Position numbers and translations under genes: made by a program. A stretch of DNA of 64,000 nt, taken from positions 558,001-622,000 of the forward strand of contig NZ_MDDN01000001.1 of NCBI RefSeq assembly GCF_001708185.1. Reading direction: 5' to 3'. Numbering within the stretch: the first letter of the stretch is position 1; every line of letters starts with the position of its first letter. A model generated the notes under the pieces. That model was not told the origin of the DNA. It did no database searches and was given only the letters and a program-made list of their open reading frames with translations. Source of the stretch: Lysinibacillus xylanilyticus. GTDB lineage: Bacteria > Bacillota > Bacilli > Bacillales_A > Planococcaceae. Below are positions 7,677 through 20,723 of this stretch, in pieces.

Positions 7677-10602
7677 TCAAATCGATATCAGGTACCTTAT
7701 CACCTTTAAAGCCAAGGAACGTTTCGAATGGAATATCCTGACCATCCTTTTTATAAGGTGTACCGCATTCTGTACAATCTTTATTTGGTAAGTCAAAACC
7801 AGAGCTTACTGAACCATCATCAAAAAACTCGGAATGCTTACAATTTGGACAAACATAATGAGGTGGAAGTGGATTTACTTCAGTAATCTCCATAAAAGTT
7901 GCCACTAATGAAGATCCTACCGAACCACGAGAACCTACTAAGTAACCATCCGCTAATGACTTTTTCACAAGCTTCGCAGAAATTAAGTAAATTACACCGA
8001 AACCATGTCCTAAAATTGACTTTAATTCCTTTTCAATTCGGGCTTTCACGATTTCTGGTAGCTCTTCTCCATATATATGATGAGCCATTTCATACGTTAA
8101 ATTTGTTACCTCATCATCAGAGCCTTCAATTTTCGGTGTATATAAATCATCTTTAATTGGCTTAACATCACCAATCATATCGGCGACTTTTTGTGAGTTT
8201 GTCACAACTACTTCTTTCGCAAGATCTGGTCCTAAAAAGTCAAATTCCTCAAGCATTTCATCAGTCGTTCTAAAATGAACCTCAGGCAGCTTCGATCTAT
8301 TTAAAATGTTGGCACCACCTTGAGAGCCGATTAGTATTTGTCTGAACTTCCCGTCTATCGGATCTAAATAATGCACATTACCAGTTGCTACAACAGGTTT
8401 ATCGATCTTCTTCCCTAGCTTCACTAACTTGCGAATAATATCTTCAAGTGTCCATTCATCACGTACGACATTGCGCTCAATTAACGGTGCGTACACTGCT
8501 TTAGGTTGAACTTCAATGTAATCATAAAATCTCGCAACTTGCTCTGCTTCCTCGGGGGATTTATTCATCATGGTTTCAAATAATTCACCGTTGCTACAAC
8601 CTGATCCTACTAATAAACCTTCTCTATATTGCTCTAGAACTGCTCGTGTTACGCGAGGTACACGATAGAAAGTTTTTGTATGGGCGTGTGTGACTATTTT
8701 AAATAAATTTTTTAGTCCAGCATTATCTACTGCTAATATTGTGCAGTGCATTGGTCGTCCCTTTTTATAAGCATCTCCACCACCAATATGCTTATTAAAG
8801 TCATCATGGTATTTAATATCTAATTCATCTGCATCTTTTAACAGCTGTAAAAGCAAGTAACCTGTTGCTTCTGTATCATAAATAGCTCGGTGATGCTGGG
8901 TTAAATCAATATTGAATTTTTTACAAAGTGTATTTAAACGATGGTTTTTCATCGTTGGATAAAGCAATCTGGCAAGCTCCAACGTATCAATAACAGGATG
9001 AATTGTTCCCTCTAGCCCAAATTTTTTATAGCCTGTGTATAAAAAGCCAATATCAAACGATGCATTGTGGGCTACGACAATACAATCTCCAATAAATGCA
9101 TGGAACTCCTTAATGACTTGCTCCACTTCAGGCGCATTTCGTACCATATCATCTGTAATGCCAGTCAATTCAATAGTCGTCGCTGACAATGGGTGATGTG
9201 GATTGGCAAAGCTTTCGTATTTGTCGATCACATTTCCATCTTTAATCTTAACTGCAGCAAGCTCAATAATCGTATCGTAAGCAGTAGATAGACCTGTCGT
9301 CTCTACGTCAAACACGACATAGGTAGCATCAGCTAATAATTGGTGCTCAGGAGCATAAGCAATCGGTACACCATCGTCTACTAAATTAGCTTCCAAGCCA
9401 TAAATAACTTTTATTCCATGCTTTTTCCCTGCTGCATAAGCATCTGGGAAGGATTGCACAACAGCATGGTCGGTAATAGCCACGGCTGGGTGACCCCATT
9501 TTGCAGCCTGTGCAACAAGTCGATCAACTGGTGTCACAGCATCCATTTGACTCATTGGTGTATGCAAATGCAATTCTACTCGTTTCTCTCCCTCTGGTGC
9601 CTTGTCCTGTCGTGTTGCTTTTTTGATTTCATTGATATCATTTGCCATAACGATTAAATCACGAATGAATGTGTCAGTTTGTACGGAGCCTCGGACCTTT
9701 ACCCACATACCCTTTTTCAAATGTTGCATAAGTTCCGCATCATCATTATCACGTGAGAACATTTTTACAACGATGGAATCCGTATAGTCGGTAATTTTAA
9801 TTTGTAATAAAGAACGGCCGCTTTTTAGTTCTTTAACTTCTGTATCAAAAACAAATCCTTCAATAATAACACGGCGTTCTTCTTCAACAATGCGTTTAAT
9901 TTCCATAGTTTCATCGTCTTTAATTAACATACCGAGCTGAAATGGACGGTCACCAAGGTTAGCAAGAGCTGGATTTTCTTTCTTCTCTTTCTCACGTTTT
10001 TGGTAATCTTGTATCGCTTGCTGGGATAAAGCTGCCTCCTCTAAACGCTTCTGTTCCACGAAAGCTTCCTGTGCTGCAATCATTTCTTCCGATTGATCTT
10101 GAAGAACAAAGTCTATCACAATGTGTGGAAAGCCGAATTGACTATAGCTTTCAGAAAGCTTTTCTGCATACTTTGTTTTCAACATCATAAATTCCATTTC
10201 TTGCATGCAGGATAATGTGATTTTTTGCCCATTCCACATTGGCATTTGCGATACGAGACAATTTTTTAAAGTTGGCGCCATCTCATCTATTTGCTCTACT
10301 ACAGTTAACCAATATCCTTGGACAAGCTCCTCCGTAACATTTTTTTCTACCGTATCAAAAGTGGTGTGAATTTGAGCGATAGCTGAAAATTTTTCAGTCA
10401 AACGAGTACGAAAAAGTTGGTATAGCGGAAAAGGGAGTATATCTCGTAATTTAATGGTAAAATTCCACAGCCTGTTTTTTTTGTGTACCGTTAGCCGTGA
10501 TAATTCACCTTCTTCAAAAAAGGACATATACACATCATCTGTTAACTCTAGTTGCTGCAAGAACATTTGAAACCTCATTCTTGCTTCTTGTTGCTGTTCC
10601 AA
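7677..10602 (-). CDS. polC: DNA polymerase III alpha subunit PolC, exon 1 (N-terminal 975 residues)
   Basis: PolC is the essential replicative polymerase of low-GC Gram-positives. Exon 1 starts at TTG 10602, eight bases after AGGTG. It contains the N-terminal domains, an OB fold (about 235-330), a PHP domain (HLHTPMSQMD near 345) split by a DnaQ-type proofreading exonuclease (FDVETTGLS near 431, HNASFDIGF near 512, HRAIYDTEATG near 571), the nucleotide-binding GSRGSVGSS near 890 and a Cys4 zinc finger (C918, C921, C943, C946). It ends at the catalytic PDID (Asp972, Asp974), Leu975 and the first base of codon 976. Without splicing, translation would enter the intron and stop at TAA 7660, leaving 980 residues without a complete palm domain. 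Confidence 0.96.
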
Positions 10603-10691
10603 TCTATTGACACCTACTTTCAGTAAGAGGCAGTATCAATGCCCCTTATTTTATTTCCTTACCAACAACTTACGATTAAAATTCGAAGAAA

Positions 10692-10774
10692 AAAATTCGC
10701 TACCTTTCCTCGGGTTATCTACAAGCTATAAAATCATGCTTGGCTCGCTGTCCCCGAGGAGTGGTGCGAATTTT
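10692..10774. repeat. Long imperfect inverted repeat upstream of polC
   Basis: AAAATTCGC (ending 10700) and TCCTCGGG (10707-10714) pair with CCCGAGGA (10753-10760) and GCGAATTTT (10766-10774), giving a two-part stem around a loop of about 38 bases. It fills most of the 218-base proS-polC gap. There is no clean T-run on either strand. The GC-rich CCCGAGGA core differs from the AT-rich surroundings and looks like a short interspersed repeat, which I cannot confirm from one window. Confidence 0.55.
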
Positions 10775-10820
10775 CTTTAATACCATTTAATCCTTTTTGG
10801 GACAAGCCGTTCTAAAGGAG

Positions 10821-12527
<1,707 letters not shown>

Positions 12528-12587
12528 TCAGTGTTCCACCTTTTTTTAATAAATATGTTTTTATACTCTAATTAGCATAAACAAATT

Positions 12588-12636
12588 TAGCTTTGAGCGC
12601 AATGTTTCAAAAAAATTGCGCTCAAAGCTATTTTTT
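12588..12636 (+). terminator. 16-bp perfect stem with T-run between rseP and proS
   Basis: TAGCTTTGAGCGCAAT (12588-12603) is an exact reverse complement of 12615-12630, with an 11-base A-rich loop and TTTTTT at 12631-12636 on the plus strand. On the minus strand, the direction of the genes, the stem is followed only by AATTTG. It could act in both directions and end the dxr-rseP transcript before proS, but the classical orientation is plus, where no gene is seen. Confidence 0.55.
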
Positions 12637-12713
12637 CAATCAGTTTTCACCTTGGCGGTCATTGTGATATTCGCTAGGGCTTTTTCTAAATTATGTTTTA
12701 CTTGATAATTTAG

Positions 12714-13982
12714 TTAAAAGAAAAATCGTTGTATATCGTTCCATGTAACGATGACCATTAAAATCATTAATAGTACGATACCTACAAAATGCACAAGACC
12801 CTCTTTTTGTCGATCAATTGGCTTACCACGTAATGCTTCGTAGCCGAAGAATAATAGACGACCACCATCAAGTGCTGGGAGCGGTAGTAAGTTCATAATT
12901 CCAAGGTTAATACTTAACATTGCAGCCCAATTCATTAAATTCATGAATCCATATTGAGCTACTGCTTCTGTAGCTTTATAAATGCCAACTGGACCTGATA
13001 GCGCATCTATCGTGAATTTACCGGTAACTAACATACCTAGCAACTCAAATATTCGAACCGTCATATTATAGGTTTCTTGAGCGCCATAAACAACTGCCTT
13101 CAATGGATTAAATTCACGTGGGCTCTCGTACTTAACACCAATTTGACCATACGTCTCACCCGTATTTTCATCTGTCATTGCTTTAACCGTCATTGGAAGA
13201 TTTTTTGTTTGTCCATCTCGTTCAATTGTTACATTAATTGTTTCACCTGGACGATCTTGTACATTTCCAGCCAAATCTTGCCATTTTTCAACCGCTTGTC
13301 CGTCGATGGCAGTTACTTTATCGCCGGCAACCATTCCTGCTTGTGCAGCTGGATCATTTGCTACAACTTCTGTTATGATTGGCTCATACGTAGGTACCCC
13401 ATAAAATAATCCAATTAGCAAATAAATAACAAAAGCTAAAATAAAGTTAAACAATGGACCTGCAAAGATTGTCATGGCACGTTGACCAACCGTTTTAGCG
13501 TTAAATTGACGGTCATATGGTGCAATTAACGTTTCTCTACCGTTTTCTACGAGCATACAATCTCTTGCAACATTGTAACGAACTAAATTTTCTTCTTCAT
13601 CATAACCTTCTACAAACAATTCTTTTTCTAAATCGGCACGCTCAACTTCTAAAAATAATAAATCTGGTAATTGCTTATTATTTTGATTGAAAATAATTTT
13701 CTTCACCACATTATCTTCATCTACAATAAGCCCTACGCGGTAGCCCGGCTGTAATTCGGCGCCATCCATGTCTTCACCAGCCATACGAACGTATCCACCA
13801 ATCGGCAATAAGCGTATCGTATAGATTGTTTCACCATGTGTTTTCCCATAAATTTTTGGTCCCATACCAATTGCGAATTCTCGAACCATGATTCCTGCGC
13901 GTTTCGCAAACAAGAAGTGACCGAATTCATGGAAGAATACGAGTAGGCCAAATATTAAAATAAATGCAATAGCTGTTTGCAT
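12714..13982 (-). CDS. rseP: Site-2 intramembrane zinc metalloprotease RseP/RasP
   Basis: RasP cleaves transmembrane anti-sigma factors and signal-peptide remnants within the membrane. The 422-residue protein has HEFGH at residues 18-22 in the first membrane helix (zinc ligands and catalytic Glu), a periplasmic-side PDZ domain around 205-285 (VVANDPAAQAGMVAGDKVTAIDG), the second zinc-site motif NLLPLPALDGGR near 365-375, and four predicted membrane segments. It sits immediately after dxr with 45 bases between. The order dxr-rasP-proS is conserved in Bacillales. Confidence 0.96.
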   Translation of the reverse strand: MQTAIAFILIFGLLVFFHEFGHFLFAKRAGIMVREFAIGMGPKIYGKTHGETIYTIRLLPIGGYVRMAGEDMDGAELQPGYRVGLIVDEDNVVKKIIFNQNNKQLPDLLFLEVERADLEKELFVEGYDEEENLVRYNVARDCMLVENGRETLIAPYDRQFNAKTVGQRAMTIFAGPLFNFILAFVIYLLIGLFYGVPTYEPIITEVVANDPAAQAGMVAGDKVTAIDGQAVEKWQDLAGNVQDRPGETINVTIERDGQTKNLPMTVKAMTDENTGETYGQIGVKYESPREFNPLKAVVYGAQETYNMTVRIFELLGMLVTGKFTIDALSGPVGIYKATEAVAQYGFMNLMNWAAMLSINLGIMNLLPLPALDGGRLLFFGYEALRGKPIDRQKEGLVHFVGIVLLMILMVIVTWNDIQRFFF

Positions 13983-14027
13983 AATACCCCACCTTTAAAA
14001 GCGAATAGTTAACGATATCTTCTCTCG

Positions 14028-15173
14028 TTATTTTACCATGTCTAACACTGTTTTTCTTGTTTCACCATCTACATGTAAAATTGTTTGCAAATCTGGCACT
14101 AATATGTTGTTATGTGCCTGCATTACACGCTCAATCGTTTCGTCAATTTCAAGGAATGTTATGTGCCCTTGTAAAAATGCTGCAACTGCCGCTTCATTCG
14201 CCGCATTCATCGCCGTTAAAATTGTGCCGCCTGTACGCCCAGCCTCATAAGCTAAACGCAATGCTGGATAACGTTCAAAATCCATTTCTTTAAAATGTAA
14301 CTGACCAATTTGTGCTAAATTAAGTCGTTGTCCGTTATGTAGCGGCATACGATCTGGGTAGCTTAAGGCATATTGAATAGGTACACGCATGTCCGGTGTA
14401 CCTAGCTGTGCAATGACACTAGTATCATGATACTCAACTAAGGAGTGAATAATACTTTCTCTATGCAAAAGTACATCAATTTTATCATATGGCATATCGA
14501 ATAAGACATGTGCTTCAATGACTTCTAGCCCTTTATTCATCATTGTAGCTGAATCTATCGTTATTTTCGCACCCATTGACCAGTTCGGGTGATTTAGTGC
14601 ATCTGCAACTGTTACATGCTTCAATTCCTCACGTGTTTTGTCACGGAAACTACCACCAGAAGCTGTAATGATTAAACGTTCAATATTTTTCGGATTCTCA
14701 CCATTCATCGATTGGAAAATTGCGGAATGCTCACTATCAACCGGCAAAATTGTAGCATTATATTTCTTTGCCTCCGCCATTACTAAATGTCCAGCAGTGA
14801 CAAGTGTCTCTTTATTGGCAATTGCAATGGTTTTGCCCATACGAATTGCGGCTAATGTCGATTCTAGACCAACACTCCCAAGAACAGCGTTTACAAGCAC
14901 CGTTGAATCAGGGTGTGTAGCCACCTCTACTAGTCCTTTTGCTCCAAACGTAAAATGGACTTGTGGATATTCCTTAGCGAGCGTAAGTGCATCTTCCTCT
15001 AATTGAACAGATACTAGCTCAGGCTTCAAAGTTTCGATCATTTCACGAGTTTTATCGATGTTTTTTCCAGAAGAAAAGGCCACTAAATGAAAGGCTTCAC
15101 GTTGTTCTTTTAAAATATCATAGGTTTGCCAACCGATTGAACCAGTTGCACCAAGTAAACTTATTTTTTTCAC
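14028..15173 (-). CDS. dxr: 1-deoxy-D-xylulose 5-phosphate reductoisomerase
   Basis: Dxr makes 2-C-methyl-D-erythritol 4-phosphate, the first committed step of the MEP isoprenoid pathway. The 381-residue product begins with the NADPH-binding [10 protein letters not shown], has the cation-binding region [11 protein letters not shown], and the substrate-loop [14 protein letters not shown] sequence ([17 protein letters not shown]). Length is normal. It sits in the isoprenoid/phospholipid cluster uppS-cdsA-dxr; its products feed the undecaprenyl phosphate made by UppS. Confidence 0.97.
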   Translation of the reverse strand: MKKISLLGATGSIGWQTYDILKEQREAFHLVAFSSGKNIDKTREMIETLKPELVSVQLEEDALTLAKEYPQVHFTFGAKGLVEVATHPDSTVLVNAVLGSVGLESTLAAIRMGKTIAIANKETLVTAGHLVMAEAKKYNATILPVDSEHSAIFQSMNGENPKNIERLIITASGGSFRDKTREELKHVTVADALNHPNWSMGAKITIDSATMMNKGLEVIEAHVLFDMPYDKIDVLLHRESIIHSLVEYHDTSVIAQLGTPDMRVPIQYALSYPDRMPLHNGQRLNLAQIGQLHFKEMDFERYPALRLAYEAGRTGGTILTAMNAANEAAVAAFLQGHITFLEIDETIERVMQAHNNILVPDLQTILHVDGETRKTVLDMVK

Positions 15174-15242
15174 GACAAATTGTCCCCTTTTTCTATCTAA
15201 GCAAATAAAAATGTACGATATAGAGTAATGCTTCTATTGTTC

Positions 15243-16043
15243 TTAGTTACCGAAAAGATGTAAAAAATGTAGTAATGGCACGACGAATAATAGACTATCA
15301 AAACGGTCTAAAATACCACCATGCCCAGGCAAAATATTACCTGAATCCTTGACGTCAAAATGACGCTTTATAGCTGATTCCACTAAATCGCCCATTTGAC
15401 CAATAATTGAGGCAAAGATTGTCACGAAAATAAGTGAAACATAACTATTCATAAATGGATAAATTGCTTGCATTCCGATAGCAAAGATCACCGCAATGAC
15501 AATCCCACCTACAAAGCCCTCTACGGTTTTCTTAGGTGAAATTTCAGGCCATAGCTTATTTTTACCTAGCTTTCTTCCTACAAAGTATGCGCCTGAGTCA
15601 GTTGTCCAAACAACTAGCAAACAGTAGACAACATATTCAAGACCGACATTTCTTGTTTCATTTAAATAATGAAAGCCTAAGCCAACATAAAACGCACCTA
15701 ATAAAATAAAAGCAACTTCATCAAATGTTATTTTATTTTTCACAAGGACTACGTATATGAGCAATAACATCATAAGTCCATAAACAACCATTAGCGTGGA
15801 CGAATAGCCAATTGCCTCTACGATTTCACTAGACCAGTCCTTTGGTATAACAAGCAATATTAATGTTAGTAGCCCTAAAAAGCCAGGCACTGAAAAAAGT
15901 GAAATACCTTTCATTTTTAGTATTTCATAAAAGCCAACAACAGCCATTGCAAGTACAAGTAGTGTAAATGGCACTTTTCCATAAATAACGAATGGAATAA
16001 ATAGCGCTCCTGCAATTATTGCTGTGATAATTCGTTGTTTCAA
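15243..16043 (-). CDS. cdsA: Phosphatidate cytidylyltransferase
   Basis: CdsA makes CDP-diacylglycerol from phosphatidic acid and CTP, the branch point for phosphatidylglycerol and phosphatidylethanolamine. The 266-residue protein is a multi-pass membrane protein of about seven or eight hydrophobic segments and carries the family signature near its C terminus (KRHFDVKDSGNILPGHGGILDRFDS). Its start overlaps the uppS stop by four bases, so the two are coupled. Length is normal for Bacillales. Confidence 0.96.
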   Translation of the reverse strand: MKQRIITAIIAGALFIPFVIYGKVPFTLLVLAMAVVGFYEILKMKGISLFSVPGFLGLLTLILLVIPKDWSSEIVEAIGYSSTLMVVYGLMMLLLIYVVLVKNKITFDEVAFILLGAFYVGLGFHYLNETRNVGLEYVVYCLLVVWTTDSGAYFVGRKLGKNKLWPEISPKKTVEGFVGGIVIAVIFAIGMQAIYPFMNSYVSLIFVTIFASIIGQMGDLVESAIKRHFDVKDSGNILPGHGGILDRFDSLLFVVPLLHFLHLFGN

Positions 16044-16834
16044 GTTGTTTCTTCTCCCTTCAGCCCACCGTAACGGCGATTACGTTTCTGATAGTTTTCC
16101 ACCGCTTCCAGTAAGTTTTCCTCACTAAAATCTGGCCACAATGTATTTGTAAACCAAAATTCTGTATAAGCGAGCTGCCATAACATAAAGTTGCTTAATC
16201 GTACTTCACCACTTGTACGAATTAACAAATCTGGCTCTGGCAGATGGGCCGTCATTAAATGAGATGTCAAGCATTCTTCTGTTATGTCTTCCATCGTTAA
16301 TTGACCGTCTTGCACTTTTTGAAGCATTGTTTTCATGGCGCCAACCATTTCTGAACGACTCCCATAATTCAAAGCAAAATTTAAAATTAATCCTGTATTA
16401 TGCTTCGTTTCCTCCATCGCCTCATACAATGCTTTTTGTGTATGCGCAGGCAACAAAGATGAATCGCCGATCATTTCAACACGTACATTGCGTTCCATCA
16501 TTTCAGGTAAAAAGGAACCTAAAAATTCAACAGGTAAACGCATTAGAAAATCGACCTCTGTTTTTGGTCGTTTCCAATTCTCCGTAGAGAACGCGTACAC
16601 CGTTAAAACTTTAATACCTAGATCTGATGCAAATCTAGTTACCTTTCGTACCGTCTTCATACCTTCATGGTGTCCAGCAACACGTGGCATGGCACGTTTC
16701 TTCGCCCAACGTCCATTTCCGTCCATAATAATCGCTACATGGGCAGGAATCGGCTCGTTTTTAGCATGGGCAACACGTTCCTCCAATGATAGTGTATCCA
16801 TTTTTATTTGTTTACCTAATAGCTTTTTAAACAT
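16040..16834 (-). CDS. uppS: Undecaprenyl diphosphate synthase (cis-prenyltransferase)
   Basis: UppS extends farnesyl diphosphate to the C55 lipid carrier used for peptidoglycan and teichoic acid synthesis. The 264-residue product shows the catalytic P-loop IIMDGNGRWAKKR with Asp38, the FSTENWKRP motif, and the conserved RTSGEVRLSNFMLWQLAYTE region. ATG 16834 follows GGGGGAG. It heads the uppS-cdsA-dxr-rseP run and follows frr after a 386-base gap. Confidence 0.96.
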   Translation of the reverse strand: MFKKLLGKQIKMDTLSLEERVAHAKNEPIPAHVAIIMDGNGRWAKKRAMPRVAGHHEGMKTVRKVTRFASDLGIKVLTVYAFSTENWKRPKTEVDFLMRLPVEFLGSFLPEMMERNVRVEMIGDSSLLPAHTQKALYEAMEETKHNTGLILNFALNYGSRSEMVGAMKTMLQKVQDGQLTMEDITEECLTSHLMTAHLPEPDLLIRTSGEVRLSNFMLWQLAYTEFWFTNTLWPDFSEENLLEAVENYQKRNRRYGGLKGEETT

Positions 16835-17220
16835 GCTAACTCCCCCACTACAACTAATCGGACGTATTCTAACCTATCATAACAAACAAAAGCGCTTTTT
16901 GTCTTTTTTTTCTCTCTAAATTGACTATGTATGAACTATCTTATTTTAGAACAACAAATTTATAAAGAAAAGCCTGTAAAGAAGTCCGTTAATTGTATCA
17001 CACCATCTAAGAAGACTTATTCCGAGGCATTTTCCTCAAATCGCGTTAAAAACAGTTCCTCTTAAATCCTAAGCAAAAATAGATGATAGGTTATTTTCAT
17101 TAAAACTAAATATATTCTGTTACATAATAATTTAACAGTAAAGAGAAAAGACGTCCTGTTATTTATAGGACGCCTTCATCTCATTAAAAAGTTCCATCAT
17201 AGACATGCAAATTGAGTTTT
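16835..17220 (-). promoter_or_regulatory. frr-uppS intergenic region with frr terminator and possible uppS promoter
   Basis: Reading on the minus strand: the frr terminator (listed separately at 17141-17180), then about 230 bases of AT-rich sequence without an open frame, then a candidate sigma-A promoter close to uppS with -10 TATGAT (GTTATGATAGG, near 16875) and a weak -35 AGACAA seventeen bases upstream. The promoter call is weak. No RNA gene is recognised. Confidence 0.35.
17141..17180 (-). terminator. Intrinsic terminator downstream of frr
   Basis: On the minus strand GGCGTCCT and AGGACGTC form a stem with a loop ATAAATAAC, followed by TTTTCTCTTT. It lies 41 bases beyond the frr stop codon and would end the pyrH-frr transcript. 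Confidence 0.8.
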
Positions 17221-17777
17221 TTACACTTCTAGAATTTCTTTTTCTTTGTCTTTCGTTACTTGGTCTACCTTTACAATGAAATCATCCGTTAATTTTTGAA
17301 TATCTTCACCGTAGCCACGTAGATCATCTTCTGTGATTTCGCCAGCTTTTTCAAGTTTTTTCAGATCATCATTGGCATCGCGACGAACGTTACGTACAGC
17401 GATTTTTGCATCTTCTGCTTCTTTTTTCACTTGCTTCACAAGATCTTTACGACGTTCTTCTGTTAAAGCAGGCATCATTAAACGAATGACAGAACCATCG
17501 TTTGTTGGTGTAATACCAATATCTGATTTCATAATTGCTTTTTCAATTTCACCTAAAATCGTTTTATCGTAAGGTGCAATAACTAATAAACGCGCTTCTG
17601 GTACCGAAACACCTGCAAGCTGATTAATTGGTGTTGGTGCACCATAATATTCAACTGAAATGCGATCTAATAGAGATGCATTTGCACGCCCTGCACGGAT
17701 TGAAGATAATTCACGTGTGAAAGCAGCGATTGTTTTGTTCATTTTTTCTTTAGTTTGTTCTAAAATTTGTTTAGCCA

Positions 17778-17778
<1 letters not shown>
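17221..17778 (-). CDS. frr: Ribosome recycling factor
   Basis: RRF works with EF-G to split post-termination ribosomes. The 185-residue product has the usual length and the conserved [24 protein letters not shown] near residue 25-45 and the three-helix bundle segment [26 protein letters not shown]. Its ATG directly follows the pyrH stop, so pyrH and frr are co-transcribed, and a good terminator follows. Confidence 0.97.
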
Positions 17779-18515
<737 letters not shown>

Positions 18516-18631
18516 TCAGACTTTATTTAAAACATCTCTATTCCCTTTTCCATTATAATATATATAACAATAATTGCTAGTTGTGAATAAGGCAGAATAG
18601 GAAATTATATGGCTCATCACCATAACGTGTG

Positions 18632-18690
18632 GTTGATTTCCGTTCCGACTGGGCGATTCCTGGGAATGTCCAGCCTCCACTTCAATCAAC
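18632..18690. repeat. GTTGATT-bounded interspersed element, probable degenerate copy
   Basis: The segment starts GTTGATT (18632) and ends AATCAAC (18690), with a GC-rich interior including CCGACTGGGCGATTCC and GTCCAGCCTCCACT. This arrangement resembles the short palindromic repeats of the form GTTGATTGGAGCGG... scattered in intergenic regions of Bacillus, Lysinibacillus and Planococcaceae genomes. That resemblance is from memory. Only one copy is seen in this window. Confidence 0.5.
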
Positions 18691-18770
18691 ATACATAGAA
18701 TACGTTTTATAAAATGTCATCCACAACTTTTGGTGGATGAACCAATGATATCTTTTTTTGCTCATTTCGG

Positions 18771-18801
18771 AAAAATAGGGAACACGCTATGTTGTGTTCC
18801 C
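18771..18801 (-). terminator. Intrinsic terminator downstream of tsf
   Basis: On the minus strand GGGAACAC and GTGTTCCC form a perfect 8-bp stem with an AACATAGC loop, followed by TATTTTT. It lies about 57 bases after the tsf stop codon. Confidence 0.85.
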
Positions 18802-18857
18802 CATTTTTAGTCTAGAAAATCTAGATATTATTTGATTAGGATCAAATGCAAGCTAAA

Positions 18858-19745
18858 TTAGTTACCTTTAACTTGGCTCATTACTTCTTCAGCGAAGTTA
18901 TCTTCACGTTTTTCGATACCTTCACCTACTGCGTAACGTACGAAGCCATTTACTGAACCACCAGTTGAAGCAACGAAGTCACGTACTTTTTGGTCTGAGT
19001 TTTTAACGAATGATTGGTCAAGTAAGCAAACATCTTCGAAATATTTACCAAGACGTCCTTCAACCATTTTCGCTACGATATTTTCTGGTTTACCTTCGTT
19101 AAGTGCTTGTTCAGTTAATACTTTACGCTCACGTTCAACTTCTTCAGCAGAAACTTCATCACGAGAAACATAAGTTGGGTTAATAGCTGCGATGTGCATA
19201 GCAACATCTTTAGCAGCTGAAGCATCTGTAGAACCTTCTAAAGTAACTAATACACCGATGCGACCGCCCATGTGTAAGTAAGAACCGAATGCATCTGCAT
19301 CAGTTTTTGTTTTCACTTCGAAACGACGAAGAGTGATTTTTTCACCGATTGTTGCAATTGCTGATGAAATTTGGTCAACAACTTTTACACCTTCAGCATT
19401 TGCAATCTCTAATGCAGCTTCAACTGTTGCAGGTTTAGCAGCAAGTAATTGCTCAGCTAATGAAGCAACTAATACTTGGAATTTATCGTTTTTAGAAACG
19501 AAGTCCGTTTCAGCATTTACTTCTAGGATGATTGCTTCGTTACCTTGTTCTAAAATGTAAGTTGTACCTTCTGCAGCGATACGGTCAGCTTTTTTAGCAG
19601 CTGAAGAAAGACCTTTTTCACGTAGGAAATCGATCGCAGCATCAATATCGCCATCAGTTTGTACTAGCGCTTTTTTACAATCCATCATTCCAGCGCCAGT
19701 TTTTTCGCGTAATTCTTTTACTAATTGTGCAGTAATGTTTGCCAT
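18858..19745 (-). CDS. tsf: Elongation factor Ts
   Basis: EF-Ts is the nucleotide exchange factor of EF-Tu. The 295-residue product has the N-terminal UBA-like domain ([19 protein letters not shown]), the TDFVSKND motif that inserts into EF-Tu near residue 80, and the two core subdomains ([15 protein letters not shown] and the C-terminal module). A strong GAGGAGG site precedes ATG 19745. It follows rpsB after a hairpin, so its level may be set partly by read-through from rpsB. Confidence 0.97.
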   Translation of the reverse strand: MANITAQLVKELREKTGAGMMDCKKALVQTDGDIDAAIDFLREKGLSSAAKKADRIAAEGTTYILEQGNEAIILEVNAETDFVSKNDKFQVLVASLAEQLLAAKPATVEAALEIANAEGVKVVDQISSAIATIGEKITLRRFEVKTKTDADAFGSYLHMGGRIGVLVTLEGSTDASAAKDVAMHIAAINPTYVSRDEVSAEEVERERKVLTEQALNEGKPENIVAKMVEGRLGKYFEDVCLLDQSFVKNSDQKVRDFVASTGGSVNGFVRYAVGEGIEKREDNFAEEVMSQVKGN

Positions 19746-19795
19746 TTAGTGTTTCCTCCTCAAATTGGTTGTACAAATTTTAGTGATAGGTTCTA

Positions 19796-19838
19796 AAAAA
19801 GGTGATAAGGGTCCTGAGCCACTTATCACCTTTTTGTA
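19796..19838 (-). terminator. Hairpin with T-run between rpsB and tsf (attenuator or partial terminator)
   Basis: AAAGGTGATAAG and CTTATCACCTTT are complementary around a GTGGCTCAGGACC-type loop; on the minus strand the stem is followed by TTTTTTAG, and on the plus strand by TTTTTG. It lies just after the rpsB stop and before tsf. As rpsB and tsf are normally co-transcribed, partial termination is likely. Confidence 0.75.
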
Positions 19839-19846
19839 AACGTGAA

Positions 19847-20566
19847 TTACTCAGCAGCAGCTTCTACAGCTGGAGCTTCCTCTTCACCTTGTTTTGACTC
19901 GATTAAAGCGTCAGCCATTTTAGCAGTTAAAAGTTTAACAGCGCGAATAGCATCATCATTAGCAGGAATTACGTAGTCGATTTCATCTGGATCACAGTTT
20001 GTATCAACAATACCTACTAGAGGGATGTTTAATTTAATAGCTTCTGCAACAGCAATACGTTCTTTACGTGGGTCAACAACGAACATTACGTCTGGAAGAG
20101 CGTGCATATCACGGATACCGCCTAAGAATTTGATTAGACGTTCGTGTTCTTTTTTAAGTTGGATTACTTCTTTTTTAGGTAAAACTTCGAAAGTTCCATC
20201 TTCTTCCATTTTTTCGATTGCTTTCATACGTGCAACACGTTTTTGAATTGTACCGAAGTTTGTAAGAGTACCACCTAACCAACGTTGGTTGATGTAGTAG
20301 TTGCCTGAACGTTCAGCTTCATCTTTGATCGCTTCTTGTGCTTGTTTTTTCGTACCAACGAAAAGAACTTTACCACCGTCTTGACCAACTTGACGCATGA
20401 AGTCATAAGCTTCCTCTAATTTTTTAACAGTTTTTTGTAAGTCGATGATGTAGATCCCGTTACGCTCAACGAAGATATATTTCTTCATTTTTGGGTTCCA
20501 ACGACGAGTTTGGTGACCGAAATGTACACCAGCTTCAAGTAATTGTTTCATAGAAATTACTGACAT
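19847..20566 (-). CDS. rpsB: 30S ribosomal protein S2
   Basis: The 239-residue product has the family signatures [22 protein letters not shown] at the N terminus and [19 protein letters not shown] near 155-175, and an acidic Glu/Ala-rich tail. Length is normal. An AGGAGG site precedes the ATG. A sigma-A promoter candidate lies about 130-150 bases upstream. It heads the rpsB-tsf unit, which follows the swrB-like gene as in B. subtilis. Confidence 0.97.
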   Translation of the reverse strand: MSVISMKQLLEAGVHFGHQTRRWNPKMKKYIFVERNGIYIIDLQKTVKKLEEAYDFMRQVGQDGGKVLFVGTKKQAQEAIKDEAERSGNYYINQRWLGGTLTNFGTIQKRVARMKAIEKMEEDGTFEVLPKKEVIQLKKEHERLIKFLGGIRDMHALPDVMFVVDPRKERIAVAEAIKLNIPLVGIVDTNCDPDEIDYVIPANDDAIRAVKLLTAKMADALIESKQGEEEAPAVEAAAE

Positions 20567-20689
20567 GTGTATTTCCTCCTAGTATGTTTGGTTTTTATCC
20601 TCCGCATTTATCACTTGCAACAAGCTACCCTAAGCTTAGAGCACCACTTACTACATCAAAATGCGTGTGTATTAATAACACCATTTGCA

Positions 20690-20718
20690 ACTATATCATA
20701 GCTTTATCCCATTCGCAA
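20690..20718 (-). promoter_or_regulatory. Candidate sigma-A promoter of rpsB
   Basis: On the minus strand -35 TTGCGA (20713-20718), a 17-base spacer and -10 TATAGT (20690-20695). It lies directly after the end of the swrB-like gene and leaves a leader of about 115 bases before rpsB, long enough for feedback control by S2, which is not demonstrated here. Confidence 0.45.
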
Positions 20719-20723
20719 CTGTT

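Noticed and set aside
3610..10602. polC as two pseudogene fragments or as two separate polymerase genes
   Set aside because: The break coincides exactly with group II intron ends and joining restores the full conserved PolC without loss of a residue.
12528..12713. T-box riboswitch upstream of proS
   Set aside because: The conserved T-box sequence and specifier architecture are absent from the 186-base gap.
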